This document shows, in pieces, positions 32,158-41,639 of a DNA stretch of 41,639 bases. Made by a program: the position numbers and the translations under genes. The stretch lies in contig NZ_AUAS01000022.1 of NCBI RefSeq assembly GCF_000428845.1, positions 1 through 41,639 on the forward strand. Reading direction: 5' to 3'. A model generated the notes under the pieces. That model was not told the DNA's origin and searched no databases. It was given only the letters and a program-made list of their open reading frames with translations. The DNA is from Dyadobacter alkalitolerans DSM 23607 (lineage in GTDB: Bacteria > Bacteroidota > Bacteroidia > Cytophagales > Spirosomataceae). The stretch's first letter is position 1, and each line of letters opens with the position of its first letter.

Positions 32158-35100
32158 ATGATTGCAGATATTTTTATAAAAAGGCCCGTTACAGCGATAG
32201 TTACGTCCATCGTGCTGGTGCTGGTGGGTCTTATTGCACTGACTATACTGCCTGTTGCGCAGTATCCGGATGTAACGCCGCCTACCGTAACAGTAAGCGG
32301 TAACTTTACCGGCGCCGACGCCCAGACCGTAGAGCAGACCACAACGACGCCTATTGAAACCCAGATCAACGGTACGCCGGGCATGACTTACATGTCCAGT
32401 AACTCAACCAGCAGTGGTCAAAGCAGCATTAACGTTGTTTTTGATGTTGGAACCAATGTCGACATTGCCGCCCTGGACGTTCAGAACAGGGTGAGTGTGG
32501 CAGAGCCTACCCTACCCGATGCCGTTAAACGTCTTGGTTTGACTGTAAGAAAACGCCAGCCAAGTATCATGATCGTTTTGGCATTGTACTCGCCCAATGG
32601 CACCCATGATGCCCAGTTCATTGGTAACTATGCCAACATTTATCTTAAAGACGCATTACAGCGCGTAAAAGGGGTTGGAGATATTATTTCCAGAGCAGAT
32701 GATTTTGGTATGCGGATCTGGCTGAACCCGGAAAAGCTGGCCAACCTGCGCATGACCCCTTCGGATATTTCAGCGGCGCTTGCCGAGCAAAACCTTCAAG
32801 TTGCAGCCGGAACCGTTGGAGGTAACCCGCAGCCTAATACGCAGACATTTGAATATAATGTATTGACCAATAGCCGCTTGAACACCAAGGCGCAGTTCGA
32901 AGACATTATCGTAAGAAGCTCGCCTCAGGAAGGAAGTGTTGTTTACTTGCGTGATGTAGCCCGCGTTGAGCTGGGTAAATTCGATTACGGTGCCAATGCA
33001 TTTGTTGCCGGAAAACCAGCAGCCTTCGTTTTGATCTATCAGGCGCCAGGCGCCAACGCGCTTGCCACCTATGAAGGTGTGATGAACAAGCTTGCGGACA
33101 TGAAAAAAACATTTCCCAAGGACATTGACTATGTGATTCCTAATGAAACGGCGACCGTAGTTAAAGTTTCGATTGAGGAGGTTTTGAAAACATTTGCCGA
33201 AGCGATGATCCTGGTTGTTATCGTTGTGTTTTTGTTTCTTCAAAACTGGCGTGCAACGCTGATCCCTATCCTTGCAATTCCCGTTTCGCTGATTGGTACA
33301 TTGATCTTCTTTATTCCGTTTGGCTTTACCATCAACACGCTGACGCTATTTGCATTCGTACTGGCCATTGGTATAGTTGTCGATGATGCCATTGTGGTTG
33401 TCGAGGCCGTCCAGCATTATATTGATGAAAAGAAAATGTCACCCAAGGATGCAACCGTTCAGGCGATGAAGGATATTTCAGGACCTGTAATTGCTATTGC
33501 CCTTATCTTGGCTGCCGTTTTTGTTCCGGTGAGCTTTGTGCCCGGAATTGTGGGCAGGCTTTATCAGCAGTTTGCTATCACCATTGCCGTATCTGTTTTG
33601 CTTTCGGCTTTTGTTGCTCTTTCATTAACACCAGCATTGTGCGCTATCATGCTGAAACCTTCCAAGGGGGAAAATGATAAAAAGAATTGGCTGGAAAGAT
33701 TCTTTGACCGCTTTAACCGCTGGTTTGATAAAGTTTCAAATGGTTATACCAATGGCGTGGCCAAATGGATCAAGGCAACTCCGCTGGTTCTTGTGATGAT
33801 GGTCTGCCTGTTTGTTGGTCTGTTTTTCCTTTTCAAAAACAAACCATCCGGTTTTATCCCTGTTGAAGATGAAGGGCGTCTTTTTGTAACCTACGAAATG
33901 CAGGAAGCCACTTCAACGACACGTAACATTGCCATGCTCAAAGAGATCATGAAGCGCGTTTCTGCAATCCCCGAAGTCCGTGTAGCGGGTGGTTTGGCAG
34001 GACTTAACGTTTTGAGCTTTTCAAACAAGTCCAATGTGGGTACGCTGTTCATTAGCTTGCAGCCGTGGGCTAGTCGTAAAGGCGCCGAGCATCACGTGCA
34101 GGCCGTTATTAAACGCATTCAAAGTGGTACCGCCGATATTAAGGAAGCACGCGTTCTGGCCATTGCGCCGCCTGCAATTCCTGGTCTGGGTGCAACATCA
34201 GGGTTCACATTCCAGCTGCAGCAGTCCACCAGCACGGATAACATTCAGCAGTTTGAGGGCGTGATGCGTAATTTCCTTGGAGAGGTTAATAAACGTCCCG
34301 AGATTGCCATGGCCTTTACTTTCTTTAATGCAAGAACGCCGAGTTACCAGATTGACGTAGACCGTGATAAAACCAAGAAATTGGGTGTTCAGGTCAATGA
34401 CGTTTTCAGCTCGCTTTCGACGCTGCTGGGAAGTAGTTATGTAAACGATTTCAACCTTTACGGACGTAATTTCCGGGTAATGGTGCAGGCCGACAGCAGT
34501 TTCCGCTCGTCGCTGGATAAGATCAAGCAATTCCATGTCCGCAACCGCGAGGGAAATATGATCCCGCTCGGCTCGCTGGTAACAACCAAAGTGGTGGAAA
34601 ACCCGGCTTTGATTTCCCACTATAACATTTACCGTTCGGTCGAAATCAACGGAACGCCTAAGCCAGGTTACAGTAGCGGTCAGGCCATTAACGCGCTGCG
34701 TGAAGTTGCCCAGAAACTACCTGCCGGTTATAGCTACGAATTCTCGGGCATGAGTAGCGAGGAGATCAAAGCAGGTGATAGCACGACATTGATCTTTTCG
34801 ATTTCGATCGTGTTTGTGTTCCTGTTTCTGGCAGCATTATATGAAAGCTGGTCTATCCCTTTCTCAGTGCTTTTCGCCGTCCCTATTGGCGCTTTCGGCT
34901 CGATTCTGACACTTACTTTCCTGCCGAATTTATCAAATAACATTTATGCACAGATCGGTCTGATTACACTGATTGGGCTTGCGGCAAAGAACGCGATCTT
35001 GATCGTTGAATTTGCCAAGGAACGTGTCGATGGCGGTATGGAGCTTGTAGCAGCAACCCTGGAAGCCGTTCGGCTCAGGTTGCGCCCCATCATTATGACC

Positions 35101-35325
35101 TCTCTTGCCTTTATCCTGGGTGTACTTCCGCTTGCATTTGCCAGTGGAGCTGCGGCCGAGTCAAGAAAAACCATCGGCTGGACCGTATTCGGGGGGATGC
35201 TTGCAGCAACCTCGCTGGCCATCTTCGTGGTGCCTGTTCTTTTTGTTGCCATTGAAAAGATAGCCATGGGCAAGAAGAAACACGACAATACTCCACCTGA
35301 TGCGCCTGCTACTGAGATAGCTTAG
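32158..35325 (+). CDS. RND efflux transporter, HAE1 family
   Basis: The 1055-residue protein is full length for AcrB/MexB-type pumps. It begins MIADIFIKRPVTAIVTSI, has large periplasmic loops after helix 1 and helix 7, and shows the proton-relay motif VDDAIVVVEAV (about 408-418, with the paired Asp residues) and GLAAKNAILIVEFAKE (about 940-955, with the essential Lys). Porter-domain segments such as GTPGMTYMSSNSTSSGQSS are typical. Substrates are probably hydrophobic or amphipathic drugs; export of a cell product is equally possible. Confidence 0.96.
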   Translation: MIADIFIKRPVTAIVTSIVLVLVGLIALTILPVAQYPDVTPPTVTVSGNFTGADAQTVEQTTTTPIETQINGTPGMTYMSSNSTSSGQSSINVVFDVGTNVDIAALDVQNRVSVAEPTLPDAVKRLGLTVRKRQPSIMIVLALYSPNGTHDAQFIGNYANIYLKDALQRVKGVGDIISRADDFGMRIWLNPEKLANLRMTPSDISAALAEQNLQVAAGTVGGNPQPNTQTFEYNVLTNSRLNTKAQFEDIIVRSSPQEGSVVYLRDVARVELGKFDYGANAFVAGKPAAFVLIYQAPGANALATYEGVMNKLADMKKTFPKDIDYVIPNETATVVKVSIEEVLKTFAEAMILVVIVVFLFLQNWRATLIPILAIPVSLIGTLIFFIPFGFTINTLTLFAFVLAIGIVVDDAIVVVEAVQHYIDEKKMSPKDATVQAMKDISGPVIAIALILAAVFVPVSFVPGIVGRLYQQFAITIAVSVLLSAFVALSLTPALCAIMLKPSKGENDKKNWLERFFDRFNRWFDKVSNGYTNGVAKWIKATPLVLVMMVCLFVGLFFLFKNKPSGFIPVEDEGRLFVTYEMQEATSTTRNIAMLKEIMKRVSAIPEVRVAGGLAGLNVLSFSNKSNVGTLFISLQPWASRKGAEHHVQAVIKRIQSGTADIKEARVLAIAPPAIPGLGATSGFTFQLQQSTSTDNIQQFEGVMRNFLGEVNKRPEIAMAFTFFNARTPSYQIDVDRDKTKKLGVQVNDVFSSLSTLLGSSYVNDFNLYGRNFRVMVQADSSFRSSLDKIKQFHVRNREGNMIPLGSLVTTKVVENPALISHYNIYRSVEINGTPKPGYSSGQAINALREVAQKLPAGYSYEFSGMSSEEIKAGDSTTLIFSISIVFVFLFLAALYESWSIPFSVLFAVPIGAFGSILTLTFLPNLSNNIYAQIGLITLIGLAAKNAILIVEFAKERVDGGMELVAATLEAVRLRLRPIIMTSLAFILGVLPLAFASGAAAESRKTIGWTVFGGMLAATSLAIFVVPVLFVAIEKIAMGKKKHDNTPPDAPATEIA

Positions 35326-35342
35326 CATCAAGCACATTTAAG

Positions 35343-35384
35343 AAAACAGCTCACGGAAATAATATTTCTGTGAGCTGTTTTTTT
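35343..35384 (+). terminator. Intrinsic terminator of efflux operon
   Basis: An 18-bp stem with one G-T pair (AAAACAGCTCACGGAAAT with ATTTCTGTGAGCTGTTTT) is followed by a T-run, 17 nt after the RND stop codon. It is the clearest intrinsic terminator in the window. Confidence 0.9.
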
Positions 35385-35470
35385 ATCAATTATTTATGAA
35401 ATCTTGCTGGCTGCCCAGTGCGGGCATTCTTTTTTAGCACAAGGATTTACTTTATACCAATTCCTCTATC

Positions 35471-36373
35471 ATGTACGTTAAGCAAGTCTTTTCAATCTGG
35501 CGGCTGCTCAAAGGCATCTGGCACGGTCTGCTGGCCGTTACTGCCTACGCGACGCTGGTTTTTTACCTTTTCAGCTACCAGAACTGGCATTTTCTCTCTT
35601 TTCCCATATCCATCATTACCATTCTGGGAACGGCGATTTCGCTGCTGCTGGGTTTCAGGACCAACTCGGCGTATGATCGCTGGTGGGAAGGCCGAAAGGT
35701 TTGGGGCGAGATTGTCAACGACAGCCGCACGCTTATCAGGCAGTCAATCACTTTTATTAAAACCAACAAAGACGAAAAAGACGAAGTAGTCGCCAACATC
35801 ACCCATTTGCAGATTGCCTGGTGCTATGCCCTGGCCAATTCTTTACGTAAGGAGCCGGTTTTGGTTTATGCTGATCTGCATTTGACGGCCTCCGAGCACG
35901 ATTACGCAGCCAACCAGAATAATATTCCCAACGCAATTTTAAATCTGATACAGTTCAAATTCTCCGAGCTGCACCAGGATGGCAAGATCGAGACCCTGCT
36001 TTATCAAAATATTGACCAGACCCTGCAACGCTTATGCGATGCTATGGGAAAGTGCGAGCGCATAAAGAACACCATTTTCCCAACGCAATACAGCTTTTTT
36101 GTCGTGTTGGTTATCTTCATATTTACATTGATCCTGCCCATGGGTCTTGTCGAAAGCATCGGCCGGATCGCCATTCCAATCACATTCATTATCTCGTTTC
36201 TCTTCCTGTATATGGAATGGATTGCCTACGTCATGCAGAACCCATTCGAGAACGGGCCAAACGACATTCCAATGACCTCACTTTCGCGAACAATCGAGAT
36301 TAATCTCTTAGAGCTCATCGGGGCACCAAAAATTCCTGAGAAGATTTTGCCAAAGAATGGGGTGGTGATGTAA
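35471..36373 (+). CDS. Bestrophin-like (UPF0187) anion channel
   Basis: The 300-residue protein shows the family hallmark RTNSAYDRWWEGRKVWGEIV (about 63-82), preceded by two N-terminal helices (VTAYATLVFYLF and ISIITILGTAISLLLGF) and followed by membrane segments near 205-255 (FFVVLVIFIFTLILPMGLVE). The C-terminal GPNDIPMTSLSRTIEINLLE block is also conserved. Bacterial bestrophins form pentameric inner-membrane channels; the ion carried here is unknown. It has terminators or gaps on both sides and seems to be a single-gene unit. Confidence 0.92.
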   Translation: MYVKQVFSIWRLLKGIWHGLLAVTAYATLVFYLFSYQNWHFLSFPISIITILGTAISLLLGFRTNSAYDRWWEGRKVWGEIVNDSRTLIRQSITFIKTNKDEKDEVVANITHLQIAWCYALANSLRKEPVLVYADLHLTASEHDYAANQNNIPNAILNLIQFKFSELHQDGKIETLLYQNIDQTLQRLCDAMGKCERIKNTIFPTQYSFFVVLVIFIFTLILPMGLVESIGRIAIPITFIISFLFLYMEWIAYVMQNPFENGPNDIPMTSLSRTIEINLLELIGAPKIPEKILPKNGVVM

Positions 36374-36700
36374 ATACCGTTCCTTCACAGAATAGCTATC
36401 TCATTTCACTTGGTTTGGGCACATATGCTTATTCCAAGTTTCCCCTGTCGCAGCGTTTGATAATTTTTTTGGCTTAATCAATACCGGCTAAAAATCGTGG
36501 ATTCTTGCGTTATCGAGCACATAATTTGCGTGAACGAAAACACCTAGTCAGTAGATATTATAACGCATGAGACCTGAACACAAAAAGATCTATTGGAAAA
36601 TCTAAGATTTAATATATAAAAATTGCACTATTTCTCAATAGACAGTATTGATGGGTAGTAAAATTTGGATTACTTTGCCGAGTAAACAAAATTTACTACT
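36374..36700. other. Intergenic region upstream of susC
   Basis: No gene is seen. An 8-bp inverted repeat TGCGTTAT/ATAACGCA (36506-36513 with 36560-36567) spans 46 bases and may be a regulator site. The last 60 bases are AT-rich and hold the candidate promoter and a 6-bp hairpin, AGTAAA/TTTACT (36681-36697), directly before the susC ATG. Confidence 0.5.
36648..36677 (+). promoter_or_regulatory. Candidate promoter for susC/susD
   Basis: TTG at 36648-36650, a 19-base spacer, and TTACTTTG at 36670-36677 match the Bacteroidota pattern with one mismatch in the -7 box. The start site would be near 36684, giving a very short leader. Confidence 0.45.
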
Positions 36701-39700
36701 ATGACAAAACCTAAGCCCAAACCCAAACAATCCTTGTGGTTACCCAGAAAAAAGTCAATGCGCTATCCCCTTGCAATGATGATCGGGATATCACTTTTTG
36801 CCCCGCATCCAGGCAGCGCTTTGCCGCTGATGGCCTACCCCACTTCGCAGATAAGCAGCCTGGACAGAACCGTAACGGGTAAAGTGAAAGATGAAAAGGG
36901 AGAGCCCCTTGTGGGGGTAACCATTACCCTTAAAAACAACAATGCTGTCGGTGCTGCTACCGATATGAACGGGGATTTTTCGATGAGCATCCCCGAAAAT
37001 CTGGTTGCCAATGCTACATTAATATTCAGCTACATCGGTTACGCACCCGTTGAGGCTGAATTAGGTCAGAAAACAGTATTTGACATTTCGCTGAGCTCTT
37101 CAATCCAGGAGCTGGACCAGGTTGTGGTGGTTGGATATTCAGCCAAAAAGATGAAATACCTGTCAAGTTCTGTTACAACGATCAATAACGAAAAACTGAG
37201 AGATGTCACATCCAATGAACTTCCCAACCTGCTACAGGGTAAGGCGCCGGGCGTTGTGGTTTCGAGCGCATCGGGTGACCCTACCAGCGCAGGACGTATA
37301 TTAATCCGCGGAGCAGGCACTATTTCTGCGGGAACATCCCCATTAATCGTCGTTGACGGAAACATTGGCGGCAGTTACAATCCTGTCGATGTTGAAAACA
37401 TTACTGTCTTGAAAGATGTTGCAGCAACGGGACTCTATGGTTCGCGCGCAGCCAATGGCGTCATCATTGTCAATACAAAAATGGGGAAAGCAGGTAAAAC
37501 GCAAATCAGTTTTGCCAACACCATGGGATTTGCCCAGGCTACGACCGGAAATTTCCGCTTGATGAATTCCCAGCAGTTGTATGATTTCCAAAGCACTTTT
37601 TACCCGCGGGATGCGTCGGTGCTGCAAACCAACACAAACTGGTGGGATGAAGCTTTCAGGACGGGATTTGTCAATAACCACACCGTCTCTGCCTCGGGCG
37701 GAAGTGAGAAAACCACTTTTTACATTTCTGCTAACTACTACAAGGAGCAAGGAACGCAGATCGAAAATGATAAGACGGGCTACAACTTCCGCGCGAACCT
37801 GCAATCGCAGCTGACGAAAAGATTGGCCGCCAAAGTGCTGTTCAATGGCGTCTTCAACAAGGATAACTATGCAAACAGCAATACTTTATACGATGCCTAT
37901 AACAACCTTCCATTCGACCCAGCATATGATGGTGAGGGCCAACCCACAGACGGCAGAAGTTACCCCGGATGGCTGGGACGCGAGCGGGAAAATTTCCTGC
38001 ATTCCGTTCAGTATAACTATGCTAAGGCCCAAAGCCTGAATGTTACAACCGATGTGGATCTGGACTACGAGCTGACAGACAAAATCACATTATCATCTTA
38101 TAACCGGATCAACTTTGGTAATGGCCTGAGTGCGAGCTATAATGACAAACGCACCAAACAGGGCGGGGCCAACGGTGGTGAGCTCTATAACGGAACAAGC
38201 TATTCCAACCGCTTGCTTACCTCAAACCGCATTCGCTATTCCGAAGATTTCGGCAAACATGGACTTACGCTTCTGGGCGTTGCCGAAGCGGAAACGACTT
38301 ATTCGAGCAGCACCAGCGCGGCAGGAAAAGGCTTGCCTCCCGGCCGTGACGTAATGTCTGTGGCTACGGATATCCTGACCAATCCTACCGGGCTCAATGA
38401 GCAGGTGGGTTTCCGTAAATTTCTGGGACAAGCCGATTATAACTACGACAACAAGTATTTCCTGATCGGATCCTTTGTAAACGAATTTTCTTCTCTGTTT
38501 GGGAAAAACAACTCTACGGCCAATTTCTATCAGTTAGGAGCATCCTGGATTTTGAGTAATGAGGAGTTTCTGAAAAATAACAAAACCCTGACTTTTGCAA
38601 AACTTCGTGCGAGTAATGGAACGGTTGGTAATGCAGACGGTCTAAGCAATTTCGCTTCATTGGGATTGTATACCATTTCTGCCGATGCATCTTACTCGGG
38701 ACTTCCCGGCGCTGCTCCTTCGCAAAAAGGAAACCCGGACCTTACCTGGGAAAAGATCAAATCTTCAAACATCGGATTTGACCTGAGTTTTTTCAATCGC
38801 ATTGACCTGGTTGTTGATGCCTATGTTAAGGAGGCCAGCGAGCTGCTATACCGCAAACCCCTGGCAGCAACGACGGGTTACAGCTACGTTTGGGTAAATG
38901 CTGGTTCTATCCGCAATAAGGGTATCGAGTTCAGTCTGACATCTACCAACATCAAACGCAATGGTTTTAATTGGGAAACCAACCTGAACATGGCCTTCAA
39001 CCGCAACAAGGTTCTCGAACTGAGCGATGGGTCCACGGTATTCAACTCCGGCGCACGCCAGCCTATCGCTGTCGGCCACAATATGGATGAGTACAACATG
39101 CCGATCTGGGCGGGTGTAAATCCGGAAAACGGCGATCCGCAATGGGAGAGAATTGTAAAGGATGCTAATGGTAATCTTACCAAAGAACTAACGAGCACTT
39201 ACAACCAGGCGCAAACGGCCGATTCACGTCAGTTTACAGGAAAAACAGCTGCTCCCAAGTTCACGGGTGGTCTTTCCAATACATTGACCTACAAGAACAT
39301 TACCTTTTCTGCATTCTTTAACTTTGTTTACGGGAACTGGGTATACAACGAAAGCCGGGTGTATTTCGATAATGATGGTTTCTATGAAGCCTATAATCAA
39401 ATGGTTCCAGCCAAAGATTGGAGCCGCTGGCAAAAGCCGGGTGATGTAGCTACACACCCGAAAGCAATTGTGGGAGGTAATAAAGATTCCAACCAGTCTT
39501 CTTCGCGTTACCTGGAAGATGGTAGTTACATCCGGTTGAGAAACGTTCGTGTGGGTTATTCTCTTCCTGACAATGTTTTAGGCAGAAGCGGCTTTTCGCG
39601 GGTTTCTGTTTTTGTAAGCGGTGATAATTTATGGACGGCAACCAAGTTTTCAGGCCCGGATCCGGAAGTTTCCTTATCACAGGTTGATTTAAGCTCCGGA

Positions 39701-39763
39701 CTATCGAGTTTAAGATATCCAATCAGCAAAAAATATCTTATCGGGATCAACTTTTCATTCTAA
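36701..39763 (+). CDS. SusC-like TonB-dependent outer-membrane transporter
   Basis: The 1020-residue protein has a Lys-Pro-rich n-region and signal helix (YPLAMMIGISLFAPHPGSA). A carboxypeptidase-regulatory-like domain follows at about 57-130 (VTGKVKDEKGEPLVGVTITL, then GYAPVE). The plug domain (about 145-260) carries the SusC hallmarks QGKAPGVVVSSASGDP, IRGAGTISAGTSPLIVVDG and LKDVAATGLYGSRAANGVIIV. The long beta-barrel ends in Phe (YLIGINFSF), as expected for BAM substrates. It imports large nutrients with the SusD partner. No enzyme or regulator gene is attached in the window, so the substrate is unclear. Confidence 0.96.
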   Translation: MTKPKPKPKQSLWLPRKKSMRYPLAMMIGISLFAPHPGSALPLMAYPTSQISSLDRTVTGKVKDEKGEPLVGVTITLKNNNAVGAATDMNGDFSMSIPENLVANATLIFSYIGYAPVEAELGQKTVFDISLSSSIQELDQVVVVGYSAKKMKYLSSSVTTINNEKLRDVTSNELPNLLQGKAPGVVVSSASGDPTSAGRILIRGAGTISAGTSPLIVVDGNIGGSYNPVDVENITVLKDVAATGLYGSRAANGVIIVNTKMGKAGKTQISFANTMGFAQATTGNFRLMNSQQLYDFQSTFYPRDASVLQTNTNWWDEAFRTGFVNNHTVSASGGSEKTTFYISANYYKEQGTQIENDKTGYNFRANLQSQLTKRLAAKVLFNGVFNKDNYANSNTLYDAYNNLPFDPAYDGEGQPTDGRSYPGWLGRERENFLHSVQYNYAKAQSLNVTTDVDLDYELTDKITLSSYNRINFGNGLSASYNDKRTKQGGANGGELYNGTSYSNRLLTSNRIRYSEDFGKHGLTLLGVAEAETTYSSSTSAAGKGLPPGRDVMSVATDILTNPTGLNEQVGFRKFLGQADYNYDNKYFLIGSFVNEFSSLFGKNNSTANFYQLGASWILSNEEFLKNNKTLTFAKLRASNGTVGNADGLSNFASLGLYTISADASYSGLPGAAPSQKGNPDLTWEKIKSSNIGFDLSFFNRIDLVVDAYVKEASELLYRKPLAATTGYSYVWVNAGSIRNKGIEFSLTSTNIKRNGFNWETNLNMAFNRNKVLELSDGSTVFNSGARQPIAVGHNMDEYNMPIWAGVNPENGDPQWERIVKDANGNLTKELTSTYNQAQTADSRQFTGKTAAPKFTGGLSNTLTYKNITFSAFFNFVYGNWVYNESRVYFDNDGFYEAYNQMVPAKDWSRWQKPGDVATHPKAIVGGNKDSNQSSSRYLEDGSYIRLRNVRVGYSLPDNVLGRSGFSRVSVFVSGDNLWTATKFSGPDPEVSLSQVDLSSGLSSLRYPISKKYLIGINFSF

Positions 39764-39769
39764 TAGTAT

Positions 39770-41278
39770 ATGAGACAATATTCAATATTTAAATTCCTAT
39801 TAATGGGGTCGCTGACACTGGGTACGGTGTCATGTGAAAAGTACTACGAGCCCACAACTTCCATTGACGAAGAATCGGCACTAACCAATGCGGGAGATGT
39901 TGAGACGGCAACCATTGGAACTTATGCTGTACTATTGAATGCAGCTTATGTGCGCAGCGTGCATTTTTTGATGGAATACCCCAGTGACGAGGTTGCACAG
40001 GGACAGTCATCAGGCGATGATCTTACGCGGGCATATCGCTACACGCATATCAATACTTCCGGTCACGCCACTAATTTCTGGGGCCAGGCTTACAAGGTGA
40101 TTGCGGCAGCCAACAAGATTATTGCATACGTTCCCGATGAGTCCTCCATTACATTGCGCCAGCTCAAAGGCGAAAACCTTTACCTGAGAGCCATGATGCA
40201 TTTCAATCTGGTGCGTGTTTTCGGACGGCCGTATCCCCAGGAAAATGGCAATAACCCCGGCGTTCCACTGCTTTTGGACGGATTAAGTGACGATCAGATC
40301 AACACAATTGCCCGCAGCTCAGTAAAAGACGTTTATGACTCCGTAATTCAGGATCTGCTCAAAGCAGCGGATCTGATGTCTGAAAATAAGTCAAATTCGT
40401 TTGCATCAAAAGAAGTCGCTCAGGCGCTGCTTTCACGTGTATATCTGTACAAAGGTGAGAATGATAATGCAATCAAATATGCTGATCTGGTCATCAAATC
40501 GGGACGCTACAAGCTGGTTCAGGGCGGAGAGTACAGCAGCTATTTCAAAACGGCTCCTGCCAGTAATCCCGAAACAATTTTCGCTATTCGCCATACAAAA
40601 GTGCAGGATAGGGCATTCTCGGCGATTGGATCCATGTATTTTAGCGCCGATGCATCCGGCACGCCGCAGGGACAAGGTGTAAGTGGCTGGGCAGAGATTT
40701 ATGCCTCAAAAAAGTATGTTGACTTTCTATCTAAAAATCCCGACGATCTGAGAAACAATTTTGTGTCTCCGTATATGATCAATGGGGCTCTGCAGTACAA
40801 TGTCAAGCTTTCGCCCTCAACGCCGATGTATTATGTCAACAAATACTCCATGCAGGAAGGCGTCATCAACCTGAGCTCACCGGTGTATCTGCGGCTTGCA
40901 GAAATGCACCTGATCCGGGCCGAAGCCAATGCGAAACTGGGAAAAACGGCCCTGGCGCTTGAAGATGTAAACCTGATCCGCCAGCGTGCGGGTCTGACGG
41001 GTGATAAACTTTACACCGTTGCCAATCTGGGAACAAAAAAGGCCCTGGATGTAGTCATGGAGGAGCGAATGCTTGAATTGGCATTTGAAGGGCACCGCTC
41101 GTATGATCTGTTCCGTAATAATTTGCCAATGGAAAGAAATTATCCCGGAACACATTCTTTGAACAATACGCCTACAACCAATGTAAATCAGAAAGTGTTG
41201 CCCACCGACCCTCGCGTGATATTCTTCATCCCGCAAGCCGAAATCGATCGCAATGCAAAGCTGACCCAGAATCCGTAA
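39770..41278 (+). CDS. SusD/RagB-like nutrient-binding lipoprotein
   Basis: The 502-residue protein has a lipobox ending at Cys 22 (LTLGTVSC) and the SusD/RagB pattern: an N-terminal TPR-like part with NFWGQAYKVIAAANKII (about 102-118) and LKGENLYLRAMMHFNLVRVFG (about 127-147). The C-terminal half contains SPVYLRLAEMHLIRAEANAKLG (about 370-391) and ERMLELAFEGHRSYDLFR (about 432-449). It starts 6 nt after susC and forms the lid that captures substrate over the SusC barrel. Confidence 0.96.
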   Translation: MRQYSIFKFLLMGSLTLGTVSCEKYYEPTTSIDEESALTNAGDVETATIGTYAVLLNAAYVRSVHFLMEYPSDEVAQGQSSGDDLTRAYRYTHINTSGHATNFWGQAYKVIAAANKIIAYVPDESSITLRQLKGENLYLRAMMHFNLVRVFGRPYPQENGNNPGVPLLLDGLSDDQINTIARSSVKDVYDSVIQDLLKAADLMSENKSNSFASKEVAQALLSRVYLYKGENDNAIKYADLVIKSGRYKLVQGGEYSSYFKTAPASNPETIFAIRHTKVQDRAFSAIGSMYFSADASGTPQGQGVSGWAEIYASKKYVDFLSKNPDDLRNNFVSPYMINGALQYNVKLSPSTPMYYVNKYSMQEGVINLSSPVYLRLAEMHLIRAEANAKLGKTALALEDVNLIRQRAGLTGDKLYTVANLGTKKALDVVMEERMLELAFEGHRSYDLFRNNLPMERNYPGTHSLNNTPTTNVNQKVLPTDPRVIFFIPQAEIDRNAKLTQNP

Positions 41279-41303
41279 ACCGGACATTGCCCGATCAAAA
41301 TAC

Positions 41304-41341
41304 AAAGAGGGTGTCTCATTTCAAAATGGGGCACCCTCTTT
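41304..41341 (+). terminator. Terminator after susD
   Basis: AAAGAGGGTG pairs with CACCCTCTTT, and the stem continues inward (TCTCATT with AATGGGG, including G-T pairs) to a 4-base loop, about 17 bp in all. It starts 26 nt after the susD stop and ends in TTTCGTTT. Confidence 0.8.
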
Positions 41342-41435
41342 CGTTTCTGGTTTTTGTAACTGAGAATTAAGATTCAAAATCCGCCGTTAAAAGCTAGCTT
41401 ACTGGATTTGCCAGGTAGGCGCGTAAACAGCCCTC

Positions 41436-41639
41436 CTAGGCCGCCCTTTTCCTGATATTCTGGGCTAGTGCGATCAATCCCCACTCTATTTCGACCTTTT
41501 GTTTGCCGCGGAGCATAAACTTGCGGAAGCCGTGGTTATGTTTAATGTTGCCAAAGACGGGTTCTACGTCATAGCACCGCTTCTTTCGTTTGACAATGCC
41601 TTCCTCACTTTTTAGCAGCTCGTCGGCTTGCTGTTTTTG
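41436..41639 (-). CDS. IS transposase, C-terminal end (DDE type)
   Basis: The last 67 codons of a minus-strand gene enter from the right edge and stop at 41438-41436. The readable part, KRCYDVEPVFGNIKHNHGFRKF followed by EIEWGLIALAQNIRK, matches the C-terminal part of IS1182/IS5-like DDE transposases (the YxxVEPVFGxIK block contains the last catalytic Glu). Whether the element is intact cannot be judged here. The IS end should lie in 41342-41430, where a 10-bp palindrome AAGCTAGCTT occurs at 41391-41400. Confidence 0.85.
   Translation of the reverse strand, partial: QKQQADELLKSEEGIVKRKKRCYDVEPVFGNIKHNHGFRKFMLRGKQKVEIEWGLIALAQNIRKRAA

Noticed and set aside
32770..33243. Minus-strand 157-codon frame inside the RND gene.
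   Set aside because: It is an antisense shadow of a highly conserved pump gene.
1..41639. tRNA, rRNA and CRISPR loci.
   Set aside because: None was recognised on either strand by eye; a covariance-model scan was not possible.

Overview
The window looks like a chromosomal segment of a Gram-negative Bacteroidota bacterium of the Cytophagales, probably close to Dyadobacter or Spirosoma. The genus is an inference from overall gene style. Direct support for the phylum is a SusC/SusD pair, a DUF1800/DUF1501 pair, two Wzi-type outer-membrane proteins, Bacteroidota-like promoters (TTTG, then TAnnTTTG) and the absence of strong Shine-Dalgarno sequences.

Layout. (1) 1-4782, minus strand: a three-gene operon, DUF1800 protein, DUF1501 protein, then a large secreted protein with about 100-residue tandem repeats that runs off the left edge. 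(2) 4783-5715: gene-poor and hairpin-rich, with a candidate promoter and one doubtful ORF. (3) 5716-25580, plus strand: a complete Wzx/Wzy-type exopolysaccharide or capsule locus. It holds a CpsB-type phosphatase, Wza-like export lipoprotein, Wzc-like tyrosine kinase, Wzy-like polymerase, Wzx flippase, three glycosyltransferases, an O-acyltransferase overlapping an SGNH hydrolase, a secreted GH99/WbsX-like protein, all four dTDP-L-rhamnose genes (rfbC, rfbB, rfbA, rfbD, interrupted by other genes), a Wzi protein and a WcaJ-type initiating transferase. (4) 25581-27089, minus strand: a second Wzi paralogue that meets rfbD tail to tail. (5) 27357-29224: a 55-residue membrane protein coupled by an ATGA overlap to a sodium:solute symporter. 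(6) 29629-35325: a TolC/adaptor/RND efflux operon with a strong terminator, then a bestrophin-like channel gene (35471-36373). (7) 36701-41278: a SusC/SusD nutrient-uptake pair with its own terminator. (8) 41436-right edge, minus strand: the C-terminal end of an IS transposase.

How region 3 probably works: WcaJ puts a hexose-1-phosphate on undecaprenyl phosphate; the three glycosyltransferases, at least one probably using dTDP-rhamnose, extend it; acyl groups may be added and removed; Wzx flips and Wzy polymerises the unit; Wzc and CpsB control chain export by tyrosine phosphorylation; Wza and Wzi handle outer-membrane export and surface attachment.

The most unusual signals are non-coding. 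A branched inverted-repeat structure (10005-10211) lies between wzc and wzy. The 9-mer TACTCAACG occurs five times, each time 2-10 nt before an ATG. Three tandem 11-bp dyads (27265-27304), one carrying compensating changes, look like operators upstream of the small-protein/symporter pair.
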